NCBI GenBank assembly: GCA_965117025.1
Contig: OZ220746.1
Span: forward strand, 2,418,001 to 2,482,000
DNA: 64,000 nucleotides
Reading direction: 5' to 3'
Source: VXPQ01 sp965117025
GTDB lineage: Bacteria; Bacteroidota; Rhodothermia; Rhodothermales; VXPQ01
Shown here one piece after another: positions 54,361 to 62,706 of this stretch. The notes beneath the pieces are model-generated. The model saw nothing but the letters and a program-made list of their open reading frames with translations, made no database searches and was not told the origin of the DNA. A program made the position numbers and the translations under genes. How positions within the stretch are numbered: position 1 is the stretch's first letter; every line of letters starts with the position of its first letter.

Positions 54361-55343
54361 CGAAGAAACGGGATTACAAGGCCATGTTGTCGGAGCTCGG
54401 CCCTTTTATCGGGCTGATCTTCGTGTTTGTGTTGTTCACCATCCTGACGCCGTCCGCCTTCACGTCATTCTATAACATCAAGACGATCCTGACGCAGAGC
54501 GTTATCATCGGGATTGCGGCGTACGGCACCACGTTCATTATCGTTTCAGAAGGTATCGATCTGAGCGTCGGTTCGCAGATTGCCCTGACCACGGTCGTGG
54601 TGGCTGCGGTGCTCAACCTTCCGGCGAGCGATCCGGGGCTTTTCTACCCGTTGCTGGCGCTCGCCGCCGGCGTGCTGGCCTGCACGGGCGTGGGCGCCTT
54701 CAACGGATTCATCATCACGAAATTCCGCATTGTGCCCTTTATCGTCACGCTGGGAACGATGCAGATCGTGCGCGGCGTGGCCAAGTGGATCGGCAAGGAA
54801 CAGACCGTGCCCACGCCGGACAACTGGCTGACGAACCTCATGCTGATTGATCCCTCGCCGTCGTGGCTCATCTTCGGGCCGGGGGTGTGGCTTACGCTTG
54901 TGCTGCTTGTCGTTTCGGCGGTGCTGTTGAAGTATACCGTGCTGGGGCGGTACACCTTCGCCATCGGGTCCAACGAGCAGACGGCCCGCCTCTGCGGCAT
55001 CAAGGTGGATCGCATGAAGATCGTGATCTACGCGCTGGGCGGCCTGTTGACCGGCGTTGCCGGCGTCATGCAGTACAGCTACCTCACGGTCGGGGATCCG
55101 ACGACCGCCGTGGGGCTGGAGCTGGATATCATTGCCGCCGTGGTCATCGGGGGCGGCTCCCTGAGCGGCGGGGAAGGCAGCGTGGTGGGGTCCATTGTCG
55201 GGGCGCTTATCATGGCCGTCCTGCGCAACGGAAGCAACATGCTGGGCTTGCCGAATTACGTGCAGGAGATCATTATCGGCACCATCATTGTCGGGGCCGT
55301 ACTGATCGATCAGCAGAAACACCGGTTGCGGGCCGCGGGGTAG
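54357..55343 (+). CDS. Sugar ABC importer permease (RbsC-like)
   Basis: A 328-residue inner-membrane permease of the CUT2 class, about 8-10 helices. Landmarks are ITLTP-like LTPSAFTSFYNIKTILTQS, YGTTFIIVSEGIDLSVGSQI, NGFIITKFRIVPFIVTLGTM, YTFAIGSNEQTARLCGIKVD (coupling helix for the ATPase) and AAVVIGGGSLSGGEGSVVGS. It starts inside the ATPase stop (ATGA). Only one permease is present, as expected for a homodimeric CUT2 channel, so the importer (51813, 52858, 54357) is complete. It is convergent with gpmI, seven bases apart. Confidence 0.94.
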   Translation: MTKKRDYKAMLSELGPFIGLIFVFVLFTILTPSAFTSFYNIKTILTQSVIIGIAAYGTTFIIVSEGIDLSVGSQIALTTVVVAAVLNLPASDPGLFYPLLALAAGVLACTGVGAFNGFIITKFRIVPFIVTLGTMQIVRGVAKWIGKEQTVPTPDNWLTNLMLIDPSPSWLIFGPGVWLTLVLLVVSAVLLKYTVLGRYTFAIGSNEQTARLCGIKVDRMKIVIYALGGLLTGVAGVMQYSYLTVGDPTTAVGLELDIIAAVVIGGGSLSGGEGSVVGSIVGALIMAVLRNGSNMLGLPNYVQEIIIGTIIVGAVLIDQQKHRLRAAG

Positions 55344-55350
55344 GTTTCTT

Positions 55351-56880
55351 CTACACCAGCACTTCTCCCGTCATTTCCTCCGGGATCGGTTCGCCGAGGA
55401 TGGCAAGGATGGTGGGAGCCACGTCGCCGAGTTTGCCGTCGCGGATGGGCCCGTCGAATCCCTCCCGGACGATAAGATGGGGCACAAGCGCCGTCGTGTG
55501 CGCCGTATGCGGGCTGCCGTCCGGGTTCCGCATCCGGTCGGCATTCCCGTGATCGGCGATGACACTCACCGAATAGCCGTGCGCAATCGCCGCTTCGATG
55601 ACCACCCGCGCAGCGGCGTCCACCGCCTCGACCGCCTTGACCGCCGCCTCGAAATCTCCCGTGTGGCCGACCATGTCCGGGTTGGCGAAATTCAGGCACA
55701 CGAAGTTATACTTCTCTTCGGCGAGTGCTTCGGCGGCGCGGCGGGCTATTCCCGCTGCGCTCATTTCCGGTTGCAGATCGTACGTGGCCACCTTCGGGGA
55801 AGGCACCAGAATCCGGTCTTCTCCCTCGAAGGTTTCTTCGCGCCCTCCGCTGAAGAAATAGGTGACATGGGCGTATTTTTCCGTTTCCGCAATGCGTAAC
55901 TGGGTTCCTCCCTGCGCCGCAATGACTTCGCCAAGCGTACGGCGGAGATTCATTTTCGGAAAGGCAACCGGCAGGTCGAAGGTTTCGTCGTAGGGCGAGA
56001 ACAGCGTGAAGCACAGGTCCGAAAGCGGCTCCCGGTCGAACCCGTCGAATTCCGGATCGGTGAACGCGCGGGTCATTTGCCGGGCCCGGTCGCCCCGGAA
56101 ATTGTAGAAAATGACGGCGTCGCCGTGTTGCACGCGAGACGCCGTTCCGCCGTCCCGGATCAGCGAAGGCGCCACGAATTCATCCGTGACCCCATCCTGG
56201 TAGCTGGCCTGCAGGGCCGATGCAGGGTCGGCGAATGCCTTGCCTTTTCCATGCACAAGCAGGTCGTACGCCTGTTTGATCCGCTCCCAGCGCCGGTCGC
56301 GGTCCATCGCATAGTAGCGCCCCGTGATCGAAGCGATCCGGCCCGCACCGATTTCCCGCGCCTTTTCCTTGAAATCACGGGCGTACCCGAGGCCGCCGTG
56401 CGGATCGGTGTCGCGGCCGTCCGTAAAGGCATGGACGCACACCCGGTCTCCGGTCAACCCCTGTTGCGCGGCAAGGCGCAGCAAGGCATACAGGTGGTCC
56501 AGGGAGGAATGCACGCCGCCGTCTGAAAACAGCCCCATAAGATGCAGTTTCGAACCCCTTTTGGCGGCATGACGCACAGCCGCAAGCAAGGCCTCGTTTT
56601 GGAAAAAATCGCCGTCCTCGATGGCCTTGTCGATACGCGTAATTTCCTGGTAGACCACCCGGCCTGCCCCGAGATTCATGTGGCCCACTTCGGAATTTCC
56701 CATCTGCCCGCCAGGTAGACCGACCGGTCTACCTGATGCTTCGAGGCGAGCATGGGGCCATGTGGCGAAAAGTTCGTCAAGGAACGGTTTCCGGGCCCGA
56801 TCGATGGCGCTTACCGAGACGTCCTCGGCAATGCCGTAGCCATCCAGAATAACCAGTATGTGGCGCTTCCTGTGATCCAC
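55351..56880 (-). CDS. gpmI: 2,3-bisphosphoglycerate-independent phosphoglycerate mutase
   Basis: Glycolytic/gluconeogenic mutase using two manganese ions and a phosphoserine intermediate; 509 residues. ILVILDGYGIAEDVS supplies the first metal Asp; GLPGGQMGNSEVGHMNLGAG contains the catalytic Ser (NSEVGH). VCVHAFTDGRDTDPHGG, and NFANPDMVGHTGDF with SVIADHGNADRM, give the remaining metal and substrate residues. Length and all domains are normal. It is convergent with the sugar importer and 21 bases downstream of nth on the same strand. Confidence 0.96.
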   Translation of the reverse strand: MDHRKRHILVILDGYGIAEDVSVSAIDRARKPFLDELFATWPHARLEASGRPVGLPGGQMGNSEVGHMNLGAGRVVYQEITRIDKAIEDGDFFQNEALLAAVRHAAKRGSKLHLMGLFSDGGVHSSLDHLYALLRLAAQQGLTGDRVCVHAFTDGRDTDPHGGLGYARDFKEKAREIGAGRIASITGRYYAMDRDRRWERIKQAYDLLVHGKGKAFADPASALQASYQDGVTDEFVAPSLIRDGGTASRVQHGDAVIFYNFRGDRARQMTRAFTDPEFDGFDREPLSDLCFTLFSPYDETFDLPVAFPKMNLRRTLGEVIAAQGGTQLRIAETEKYAHVTYFFSGGREETFEGEDRILVPSPKVATYDLQPEMSAAGIARRAAEALAEEKYNFVCLNFANPDMVGHTGDFEAAVKAVEAVDAAARVVIEAAIAHGYSVSVIADHGNADRMRNPDGSPHTAHTTALVPHLIVREGFDGPIRDGKLGDVAPTILAILGEPIPEEMTGEVLV

Positions 56881-56901
56881 TGTGTTGTATACCCTGTTGT
56901 A

Positions 56902-57741
56902 TTATACCCTGTAATCCCTGACTTTCCGGGCCGTGGCTCCCGTCTTGCTGTAAAATACGTTCATGGAGCCGCAATGCGGGCAGCATATCTGCTCGGTTCC
57001 GTAGCGGTCCGTTTGCCGATCGGGTTGGTCGAAGTAGCGGCGGCGCGTCTTGCAATAGTATTTCCCGTGCGCGGGATCCAGGTCGTCCAGCGGTCCGGGA
57101 AGCCGGCTCGTTTCCTCGAAGTAACGGCACGCGTCCGAAACCGCGCATGCATCGCAGGAAGGGGCGCGGGCCGTACAGGTGTAGCGGCCGTGGAGAATGA
57201 GCAGGTGATGGGCCTCGCCCCAGACCGATTCGGGGATGATCCGCTTCAGGCCCTGCTCGACCTTCAGCGGCGTATCCGCGTTATGTACGAGCCCGATCCG
57301 GTTGGCCACCCGAAACACATGGGTATCGACGGGCAGCGCGGCCCGGTCGAACGCTACGGAAGCCACCACCTGCGCCGTCTTGCGGCCCACCCCTTGCAGG
57401 GTCATCAATTCGCTTACCGTGTTTGGTATGCGCCCATCGTAGGCTTCCACCACGCGGCGGGCCATCGCCACGAGATGCTTCGCCTTGTTGTTCGGAAATG
57501 AAATGGACTGAATCAGGGGAAACACTTCCTCGGGTTCGGCTTCGGCCATGCGGCGTACGTCCGGGAAGGTTTCGAACAGGACGGGCGTTACCATATTAAC
57601 CCGCGCATCCGTACACTGAGCCGAAAGGATGACGGCCACAATGAGTTCGTAAGGATTCTCGTGCGACAATTCCGTTTCGGGCCGCGCAATGACCTTGCGC
57701 AGTCCGGACAGGACACGATTGGCGCGTTCGGTGCGGTTCAT
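56902..57741 (-). CDS. nth: Endonuclease III with C-terminal cysteine-rich extension
   Basis: A DNA glycosylase/AP lyase that removes oxidised pyrimidines; 279 residues instead of the usual 210-220. The HhH-GPD part is complete: LSAQCTDARVNM, GVGRKTAQVV with Lys 121, PVDTHVFRV with Asp 139, and the iron-sulfur loop C189-x6-C196-x2-C199-x5-C205. After it, residues 225-279 add a basic tail with C230 and the close set C253, C254, C257 (ICCPHCGS), resembling a zinc ribbon. The tail is in frame with no interruption. It is divergent from the Lnb-like gene (the ORF of the latter overlaps only if started upstream of 57866). It may share a transcript with gpmI. Confidence 0.93.
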   Translation of the reverse strand: MNRTERANRVLSGLRKVIARPETELSHENPYELIVAVILSAQCTDARVNMVTPVLFETFPDVRRMAEAEPEEVFPLIQSISFPNNKAKHLVAMARRVVEAYDGRIPNTVSELMTLQGVGRKTAQVVASVAFDRAALPVDTHVFRVANRIGLVHNADTPLKVEQGLKRIIPESVWGEAHHLLILHGRYTCTARAPSCDACAVSDACRYFEETSRLPGPLDDLDPAHGKYYCKTRRRYFDQPDRQTDRYGTEQICCPHCGSMNVFYSKTGATARKVRDYRV

Positions 57742-57865
57742 GAATCGGTTACAGAGACGTCACAAAAACATCCGGCAGGAAAACAACCTGCCCGCAAGAT
57801 CGTATCGGCGCTTGCCGGGTGCATTTCCTTTCCATGCGCGAAAACATACTTGTCCTGTCAGCCGG

Positions 57866-59143
57866 ATGCCACACTTCGCCGGAATTTTATGGCTTGCCGT
57901 CGCGTTTGCGGCGCCGTTTCCTGTCCAGGCTTTCCAGGAGCCCGCGCCCGGCGCCGATGCGCGCAATGCGGCGCCCATAGGCGCTGTCTCTCCGGATACC
58001 TTGCAGGAAGGAACCGGCGAACAGGGCATGCGCGTGTCGCTCCTGACCATTCTGCCCGGCTCCGAGATATACTCGCTCTGGGGGCATAGCGCCCTGCGCA
58101 TTACGGATCCGCAGTCCGGTCTCGATATGACCTGGAACTATGGCACGTTCGATTTCGAGACCGGTAATTTCGTGCTCAAATTCCTGCACGGCAATCTCGA
58201 CTATACCCTTTCCATCCAGCGCTTCGAGGCGGTCCGGCGGGCGTACCGCGCCCAGAGGCGGCCCATCATCGAGCAAACGCTTGATCTCACGCCCGCCCAA
58301 CAGCGACGCCTCATGGACCTGCTCGCCATCAACATGCGCCCGGAAAACCGGCGGTACCGCTATCATTTCCTGTTCGACAATTGCAGTACGCGCATCCGGG
58401 ATGTGCTGGAAGCGGCGCTTGGGGATGAAACCCTGCATGCGGCGGAACTCCCGGACGACGCCCAAACTTTCCGCGAACTTATCGAACCATACCAGCGCGC
58501 GGTCCCCTTTCTGGATGCAGGGGTCGATGTGCTTCTCGGCGCTCCCGTGGACCGGCCCGCGGACGGCCGTGAGATCATGTTCCTGCCCGAAGATCTCATG
58601 CACGCCTTCGACCGGGCACGCATAGGAGCAGGAGAGGATACGCGCCCGCTCGTCGTGCGCACCGATACGCTGCTGTGGATCGAAGGATATGACGCGGAAA
58701 GAGCGTCTTTCCCCTGGGAGGCCGTGGCGGCATGGCTGCTTTTTTTCGGAGGCCTGGCACTGACGCTTCGACGCCCTGGCGTGCTGCGGGCGCTCGATGT
58801 ACCGCTTTTTCTGGCGATAGGGGTGACAGGCCTGCTGATCGCCTATCTCTGGTTCGTTTCGCACCACGACGTCACCAACGCGAACCGCCATCTCTTCTGG
58901 GCATGGCCCACCCATGTGCTGGCGGCGGGGATACTTCTTGTGCGCCCCGCGCCGTCACGGCTTCTTGCGATATACCTCGCGGCGGCAGCGGCAGCGACAG
59001 GCATTTCGGTCCTGGCGTCCCCGTTTGTCGCGCAGCCGTTTTCTTCCGTATTCCTTCCGGTGGCGCTGCTTGCGGCGGTGCGTGGGGGAGGAATTGCGCT
59101 GCCGGGTCTGATCGGGGATTTACGGCAGAGCGGGAAAATGTAG
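57866..59143 (+). CDS. DUF4105 / Lnb-like lipoprotein N-acyltransferase family protein
   Basis: A 425-residue protein of the DUF4105 family, members of which in Bacteroides have been linked to lipoprotein N-acylation (Lnb). The start at 57866 gives MPHFAGILWLAVAFAAPF, a cleavable signal. The catalytic domain (about 55-260) has SEIYSLWGHSALRITDP with H74 and HFLFDNCSTRIRDVLEAAL with C173, the Cys-His pair of this papain-like fold. The C-terminal third has about five membrane helices (from AVAAWLLFFGGLALTLR to PVALLAAVRGGGIAL). Function by family; activity here is inferred. The frame is open upstream to 57689. Confidence 0.85.
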   Translation: MPHFAGILWLAVAFAAPFPVQAFQEPAPGADARNAAPIGAVSPDTLQEGTGEQGMRVSLLTILPGSEIYSLWGHSALRITDPQSGLDMTWNYGTFDFETGNFVLKFLHGNLDYTLSIQRFEAVRRAYRAQRRPIIEQTLDLTPAQQRRLMDLLAINMRPENRRYRYHFLFDNCSTRIRDVLEAALGDETLHAAELPDDAQTFRELIEPYQRAVPFLDAGVDVLLGAPVDRPADGREIMFLPEDLMHAFDRARIGAGEDTRPLVVRTDTLLWIEGYDAERASFPWEAVAAWLLFFGGLALTLRRPGVLRALDVPLFLAIGVTGLLIAYLWFVSHHDVTNANRHLFWAWPTHVLAAGILLVRPAPSRLLAIYLAAAAAATGISVLASPFVAQPFSSVFLPVALLAAVRGGGIALPGLIGDLRQSGKM

Positions 59144-59148
59144 TGCTG

Positions 59149-59177
59149 CAACAGATCCGTTGGCAACAGATCCGTTG
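59149..59177. repeat. Tandem 14-bp repeat CAACAGATCCGTTG x2
   Basis: Two identical copies (59149-59162 and 59164-59177), 15 bases apart, in the convergent gap between the Lnb-like gene and sppA. Each unit is nearly self-complementary (CAACRGATCYGTTG), so each could form a small hairpin and the pair a stronger one. Possibly a terminator without a T-run. Confidence 0.55.
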
Positions 59178-59224
59178 TGAGGAAAATGCTTCGGAGTCAT
59201 TCTGAACACTCAGGCGCCCACACC

Positions 59225-61027
59225 CTACCACACCTCGATCTCCACGGGCATTTTTGCCTGTACCGTGCCGGCATCGCGAGCGTGCGCGGCCAAGGCGCGG
59301 GCGTGCTCCAGCAGTTCCTGCTCGGCGGGAGACCGGGTCCATTGCATCCACGCTGTCCTGCTCTTGACGAGCAACAGATCGTTGAACGCCTCGAAAGGCG
59401 ATTTCGGGCGCGGCAGGACGCGCAACCGCCAGGGGCCTTCGCCCAGTTCCGTTTTTCCGGCAGCGACCGCGATCGCGTCTTTCAACGTACCCAGCGAATC
59501 CACCAGGCCAATGTCCAGCGCATCCTCGCCGGACCACACGCGGCCCTCTGCAATTTCCCGCACCGCAGCCTCGTCGAGCCCGCGATTCGTCGCCACGAGG
59601 TCGATGAACGCATCGTACACGTCGTCCACCCAACCCTGCGCCATCTCCCGTTCCCGGGGGCTGAACGGACGGACCCCGGAGAGCATGTCCGCATACGGAC
59701 TCGTTTGCACGCCGTCCGTCGTGATGCCCAGTTTGTTTTCGAACGTGTTTCCGAGATTGACGAACATCGCAAAGACGCCGATGGACCCGGTCACGGTGAT
59801 CGGATCGGCCAGAATGGTTTCGCCCGCCGTCGCGATCCAGTAGCCCCCCGAAGCCGCCACATTGCCCATGGAGATGACCACCGGCTTTTCTTCCGCCGTA
59901 CGATGAATGGCCTGCCACATGGTCTCGGATGCCGACGCGGATCCGCCGGGAGAATTGATGCGCACGACCACGGCTTTCACGAAGTCGCTTTCCCTCGCTT
60001 CGCGCATGTCGCGCGCAAAGCTTTCCGATCCGAGGACGGTTCCGCTAAAGGGATTGCCCGGAATGCTTTTCCCGTTGAGGATTGTGCCCTCGGCGTACAC
60101 GACGGCTATCTCGCCCCCGCTGTTTGTCGAAAGGCCCGCTTCGGAATTCGGGGTCGATGCATACGATCCGAGCGACATCGTTTGCAGATTCTCCTCCAGG
60201 TCATAGCCCAGGCGTTGCTTGATGCGTTCCACGACCTCGTCGTGGTAAAGCAGTTCGTCGAGCAGCCCGGCCTCGTGGGCCTCCTTCGCCGAGAAGATGG
60301 CTTTCCGGTTCACAAGTTCGTCGAGCGCTTCGAAGGTCGTACCCCGGCTTTCGGCTACCGCGTTCAGGAACGTCTCGTTGTAGGAGTTCAGCAGCGCGGT
60401 GAGCTGTTCTTCGTTTTCAGGCGAGAGGTCCCGGCGCATGTACGGCTCGACGGCGGATTTGAACGTGCCGGCCCGGACGATCTGCGGCTCGACATCGAGT
60501 TTTTCGTACAGCCCGGTATAGAAGTACGTCTTCATCGAGAAACCATTGAATTCGAACATGGCTTCCTGCGAGGCGAAGACGCTATCGGCGGCGGACGCCA
60601 GGTAGTAGGTCGATTCGGACATCATGTAATCGCCGGTCGAAGCGAAAACCGGTTTGCCGCTTTCCCGGAATCGCAGCAGCGCCTTACGCACCTCGTGTGC
60701 GCTGGCGTTCAGTCCTGAAAATCCCTTGACCCGGATCCACAGGGCGTCGATCCGTTCGTCGCCGGTCGCCTTGTCGATCGCATCCGTGATGTCCATCAGG
60801 TTGTAATTCGATCGATTGCCGGCGAGCTGATCTATCGGGTTCATAGAGGAGGTTTCGGGAATGGAACCGGTAAGATCAAAGGTGAGCACCGTGCCGCTGC
60901 GGACACTCGGCGTGGTGCCGGACATCGTCGAAACGGCGAGCAGAAAGAACATGCCGATGACGAAGAGCAGGCCGATGGCGACCAGCATGCCCAGTGCGGC
61001 AGCGGCCATGTTGGAAAGGAAGCGCAT
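59225..61027 (-). CDS. sppA: Signal peptide peptidase SppA, 67-kDa type
   Basis: A 600-residue membrane-anchored serine/lysine protease that digests cleaved signal peptides. One N-terminal helix (MLVAIGLLFVIGMFFLLAVS) anchors it, with two tandem Clp-like domains outside. The Lys of the dyad is in AGTFKSAVEPYMR (N-terminal domain), and the Ser is in RINSPGGSASASETMW (C-terminal domain), as in the E. coli enzyme. AASGGYWIATAGETILADP and TGSIGVFAMFVN are conserved neighbours. Length matches the long E. coli-type form, not the short Bacillus form. Separate from flanking genes: convergent with the Lnb-like gene and divergent from the DUF2231 gene. Confidence 0.95.
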   Translation of the reverse strand: MRFLSNMAAAALGMLVAIGLLFVIGMFFLLAVSTMSGTTPSVRSGTVLTFDLTGSIPETSSMNPIDQLAGNRSNYNLMDITDAIDKATGDERIDALWIRVKGFSGLNASAHEVRKALLRFRESGKPVFASTGDYMMSESTYYLASAADSVFASQEAMFEFNGFSMKTYFYTGLYEKLDVEPQIVRAGTFKSAVEPYMRRDLSPENEEQLTALLNSYNETFLNAVAESRGTTFEALDELVNRKAIFSAKEAHEAGLLDELLYHDEVVERIKQRLGYDLEENLQTMSLGSYASTPNSEAGLSTNSGGEIAVVYAEGTILNGKSIPGNPFSGTVLGSESFARDMREARESDFVKAVVVRINSPGGSASASETMWQAIHRTAEEKPVVISMGNVAASGGYWIATAGETILADPITVTGSIGVFAMFVNLGNTFENKLGITTDGVQTSPYADMLSGVRPFSPREREMAQGWVDDVYDAFIDLVATNRGLDEAAVREIAEGRVWSGEDALDIGLVDSLGTLKDAIAVAAGKTELGEGPWRLRVLPRPKSPFEAFNDLLLVKSRTAWMQWTRSPAEQELLEHARALAAHARDAGTVQAKMPVEIEVW

Positions 61028-61239
61028 AGCGAATCGAAAGAATGACGGGGTGAGGAAAGCAAGGGGACAGGAATATTTCCGAAAAATACGACGGCGCGGG
61101 TTGTTATATCCCCGTTTATGTCCGGTAGCGTCGAAAGAGGCCGGTTTATTCCGTACAGGAGTTTTTGAAATGCCTGCGATCGGTCAGGCCCGCCACCGCT
61201 ACTCCTTATCCCGCCGGACCGTGTTTCCGTTCTGTCCGA

Positions 61240-61268
61240 TTGCGGATAGAAGGGGCGCTTTGTATTCT
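61240..61268 (+). promoter_or_regulatory. Promoter giving a near-leaderless DUF2231 transcript
   Basis: TTGCGG (61240-61245), a 17-base spacer and TATTCT (61263-61268). The ATG at 61278 is only nine bases past the -10 element, so transcription would start within a few bases of the start codon. Same -10 hexamer as at 12618. Confidence 0.45.
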
Positions 61269-61277
61269 GCACAGATT

Positions 61278-61760
61278 ATGGATGCCGTTTTCCGATACCA
61301 TATTCCGGAGCTCCATCCGCTCGCCGTTCATTTTCCCATAGCGCTCCTAACGGCGGCGGCGCTGGCGGCGCTTGTCTGGATGGGGTGGGGCGCTCCCTTT
61401 TGGCGCCGCGTCACGTGTTTGCTCAGCATACTGGGCATGGCGGGCGCATTGTTTGCCTGGTTTACGGGCGAGTCCATGGAGCAGCAGGCGGAAGGCGTTC
61501 CTATCGTGGACGAATTGGTGGACCTGCATGAGCAGATGGCGTTGTATGCGTTGATCGCAGCCCTTCTGGCCTCCGGGGCGTTGGGATTGCTGACCTGGTT
61601 GGGAGTGGTGGGCCAATCCGAAGGCAGTCGTTTTGCGGGCATGAACCCGGATCGTCTTTCGTACCGCCTCGGAGCGGGTTTTCTGGTGCTTGCCTCGGCG
61701 GCGCTGGTTGCATGGGCCGGTCACATTGGCGCAACCATGGTGTGGGGCGTTTCCGGGTGA
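61278..61760 (+). CDS. DUF2231-type four-helix membrane protein
   Basis: A 160-residue integral membrane protein with four hydrophobic helices (about residues 16-35, 44-62, 85-108, 130-150). HPLAVHFPIALLTAAALAAL, a conserved HP...HFP motif, and a late HIGA (AWAGHIGATMVWG) are typical of the DUF2231/predicted membrane family; these histidines may bind heme or metal. Function unknown. The start at 61278 puts the HFP motif at the usual distance. The much longer open frame upstream (from 60861) is opposite sppA and is not coding. It is 54 bases ahead of grpE on the same strand. Confidence 0.85.
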   Translation: MDAVFRYHIPELHPLAVHFPIALLTAAALAALVWMGWGAPFWRRVTCLLSILGMAGALFAWFTGESMEQQAEGVPIVDELVDLHEQMALYALIAALLASGALGLLTWLGVVGQSEGSRFAGMNPDRLSYRLGAGFLVLASAALVAWAGHIGATMVWGVSG

Positions 61761-61814
61761 TGGATTGTCGGGCTTTGCAAACATCCTTTCCCCTTTTGCG
61801 TTCTTATACGCTTC

Positions 61815-62477
61815 GTGCATAAGACAAGGAAACCCTCAAAAAAGCGGTCACGATACGCCTTGAACCAGAACAATCAACATACCGTGGAGGAACCGGCCGG
61901 AGACGGCGGTTTGCCGCCCGAAACGGAAGTGTCCGGCGAGGCCGGAGAAGCATCTGTGGAGGAAATACCTGCCACGGAGGAACAGACTCCCGAAGCGCTT
62001 GCCGCCGTGGTCGAAGCGCTGCGCGGGCGCCTCGAAGCCGCGGAAGACCGGTTTTTGCGCAAGGAAGCCGAATTCAGGAACTACCGCCGCCGGACCGAGG
62101 AAGAAAAAGTTCTCCTGACGGGTCTTGGAAAACGCCTCGTGATCCAGCGGTTTCTGGATGTACTGGATGATTTCGGACGTTCTATGGAAGCCGCTGAACA
62201 GGTGGAGGCGCAGCAAGAGGAAAAGCCCGGCCCGGTGTATTATGCGCTGAAGGAGGGATTCGAACTGGTGTACCGGAAGATCATGGACGAGTTGGCGAAA
62301 GAACAGGTTGAGCCCATCGAGGCGATCGGGCAACCGTTCGACGAGGAGTTGCACGAGGCGGTGATGCAGCAGGAGGTAGAAGGGACGGCGCCCGGCATCG
62401 TCGTGGGCGAAGCGCAGAAAGGGTATCGCATGGGCGACCACATTCTTCGTCACAGCAAGGTCGTGGTGTCCGCCTGA
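61815..62477 (+). CDS. grpE: GrpE nucleotide-exchange factor
   Basis: Co-chaperone that releases ADP from DnaK; 220 residues. The acidic N-terminal region (about 1-75) is low complexity, then the long dimer helix ALRGRLEAAEDRFLRKEAEF leads into the FRNYRRRTEEEK signature and the beta-wing domain EPIEAIGQPFDEELHEAVMQ with the C-terminal RMGDHILRHSKVVVS. No ATG: the frame begins with GTG at 61815 or TTG at 61860. dnaK and hrcA are not in this segment. dnaJ follows after 229 bases containing the degenerate dispersed element. Confidence 0.93.
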   Translation: MHKTRKPSKKRSRYALNQNNQHTVEEPAGDGGLPPETEVSGEAGEASVEEIPATEEQTPEALAAVVEALRGRLEAAEDRFLRKEAEFRNYRRRTEEEKVLLTGLGKRLVIQRFLDVLDDFGRSMEAAEQVEAQQEEKPGPVYYALKEGFELVYRKIMDELAKEQVEPIEAIGQPFDEELHEAVMQQEVEGTAPGIVVGEAQKGYRMGDHILRHSKVVVSA

Positions 62478-62480
62478 TGC

Positions 62481-62500
62481 ATAGTATTAACAGGTCCTAA
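62481..62500 (+). repeat. Dispersed element copy 4 (two changes)
   Basis: ATAGTATTAACAGGTCCTAA, starting four bases after the grpE stop. It differs from the copy at 45627 by two G/C-to-A/T transitions (positions 6 and 15 of 20). It lies in the 229-base gap before dnaJ. Confidence 0.65.
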
Positions 62501-62706
62501 TGCGTGGCGGGCGGCGGCTGTGCGTATTTCGTTTTACTCTGCCACCTTGACAGATTTGCCCGTTTTCGGGCGATGCGGCAGGATTTTTGCGGGTCCTTTT
62601 TGCATGACGAACAGGAACATGCCGGCATAACATCCTGTCCGTCTCTTCACGCGCCCTTGCCTGTTTCACGGTATACCCCGCCCGCGTCCGATCCTGATCC
62701 CTTCCC

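Noticed and set aside
54546..55322. 258-residue minus-strand open frame opposite the ABC permease
   Set aside because: It is rich in His, Gln, Arg and Asp with no domain, and it mirrors a well-conserved permease gene; typical antisense frame of G+C-rich DNA.
60861..61277. Upstream extension of the DUF2231 frame
   Set aside because: It runs over the sppA start and the region between the genes; the family begins at the ATG at 61278.
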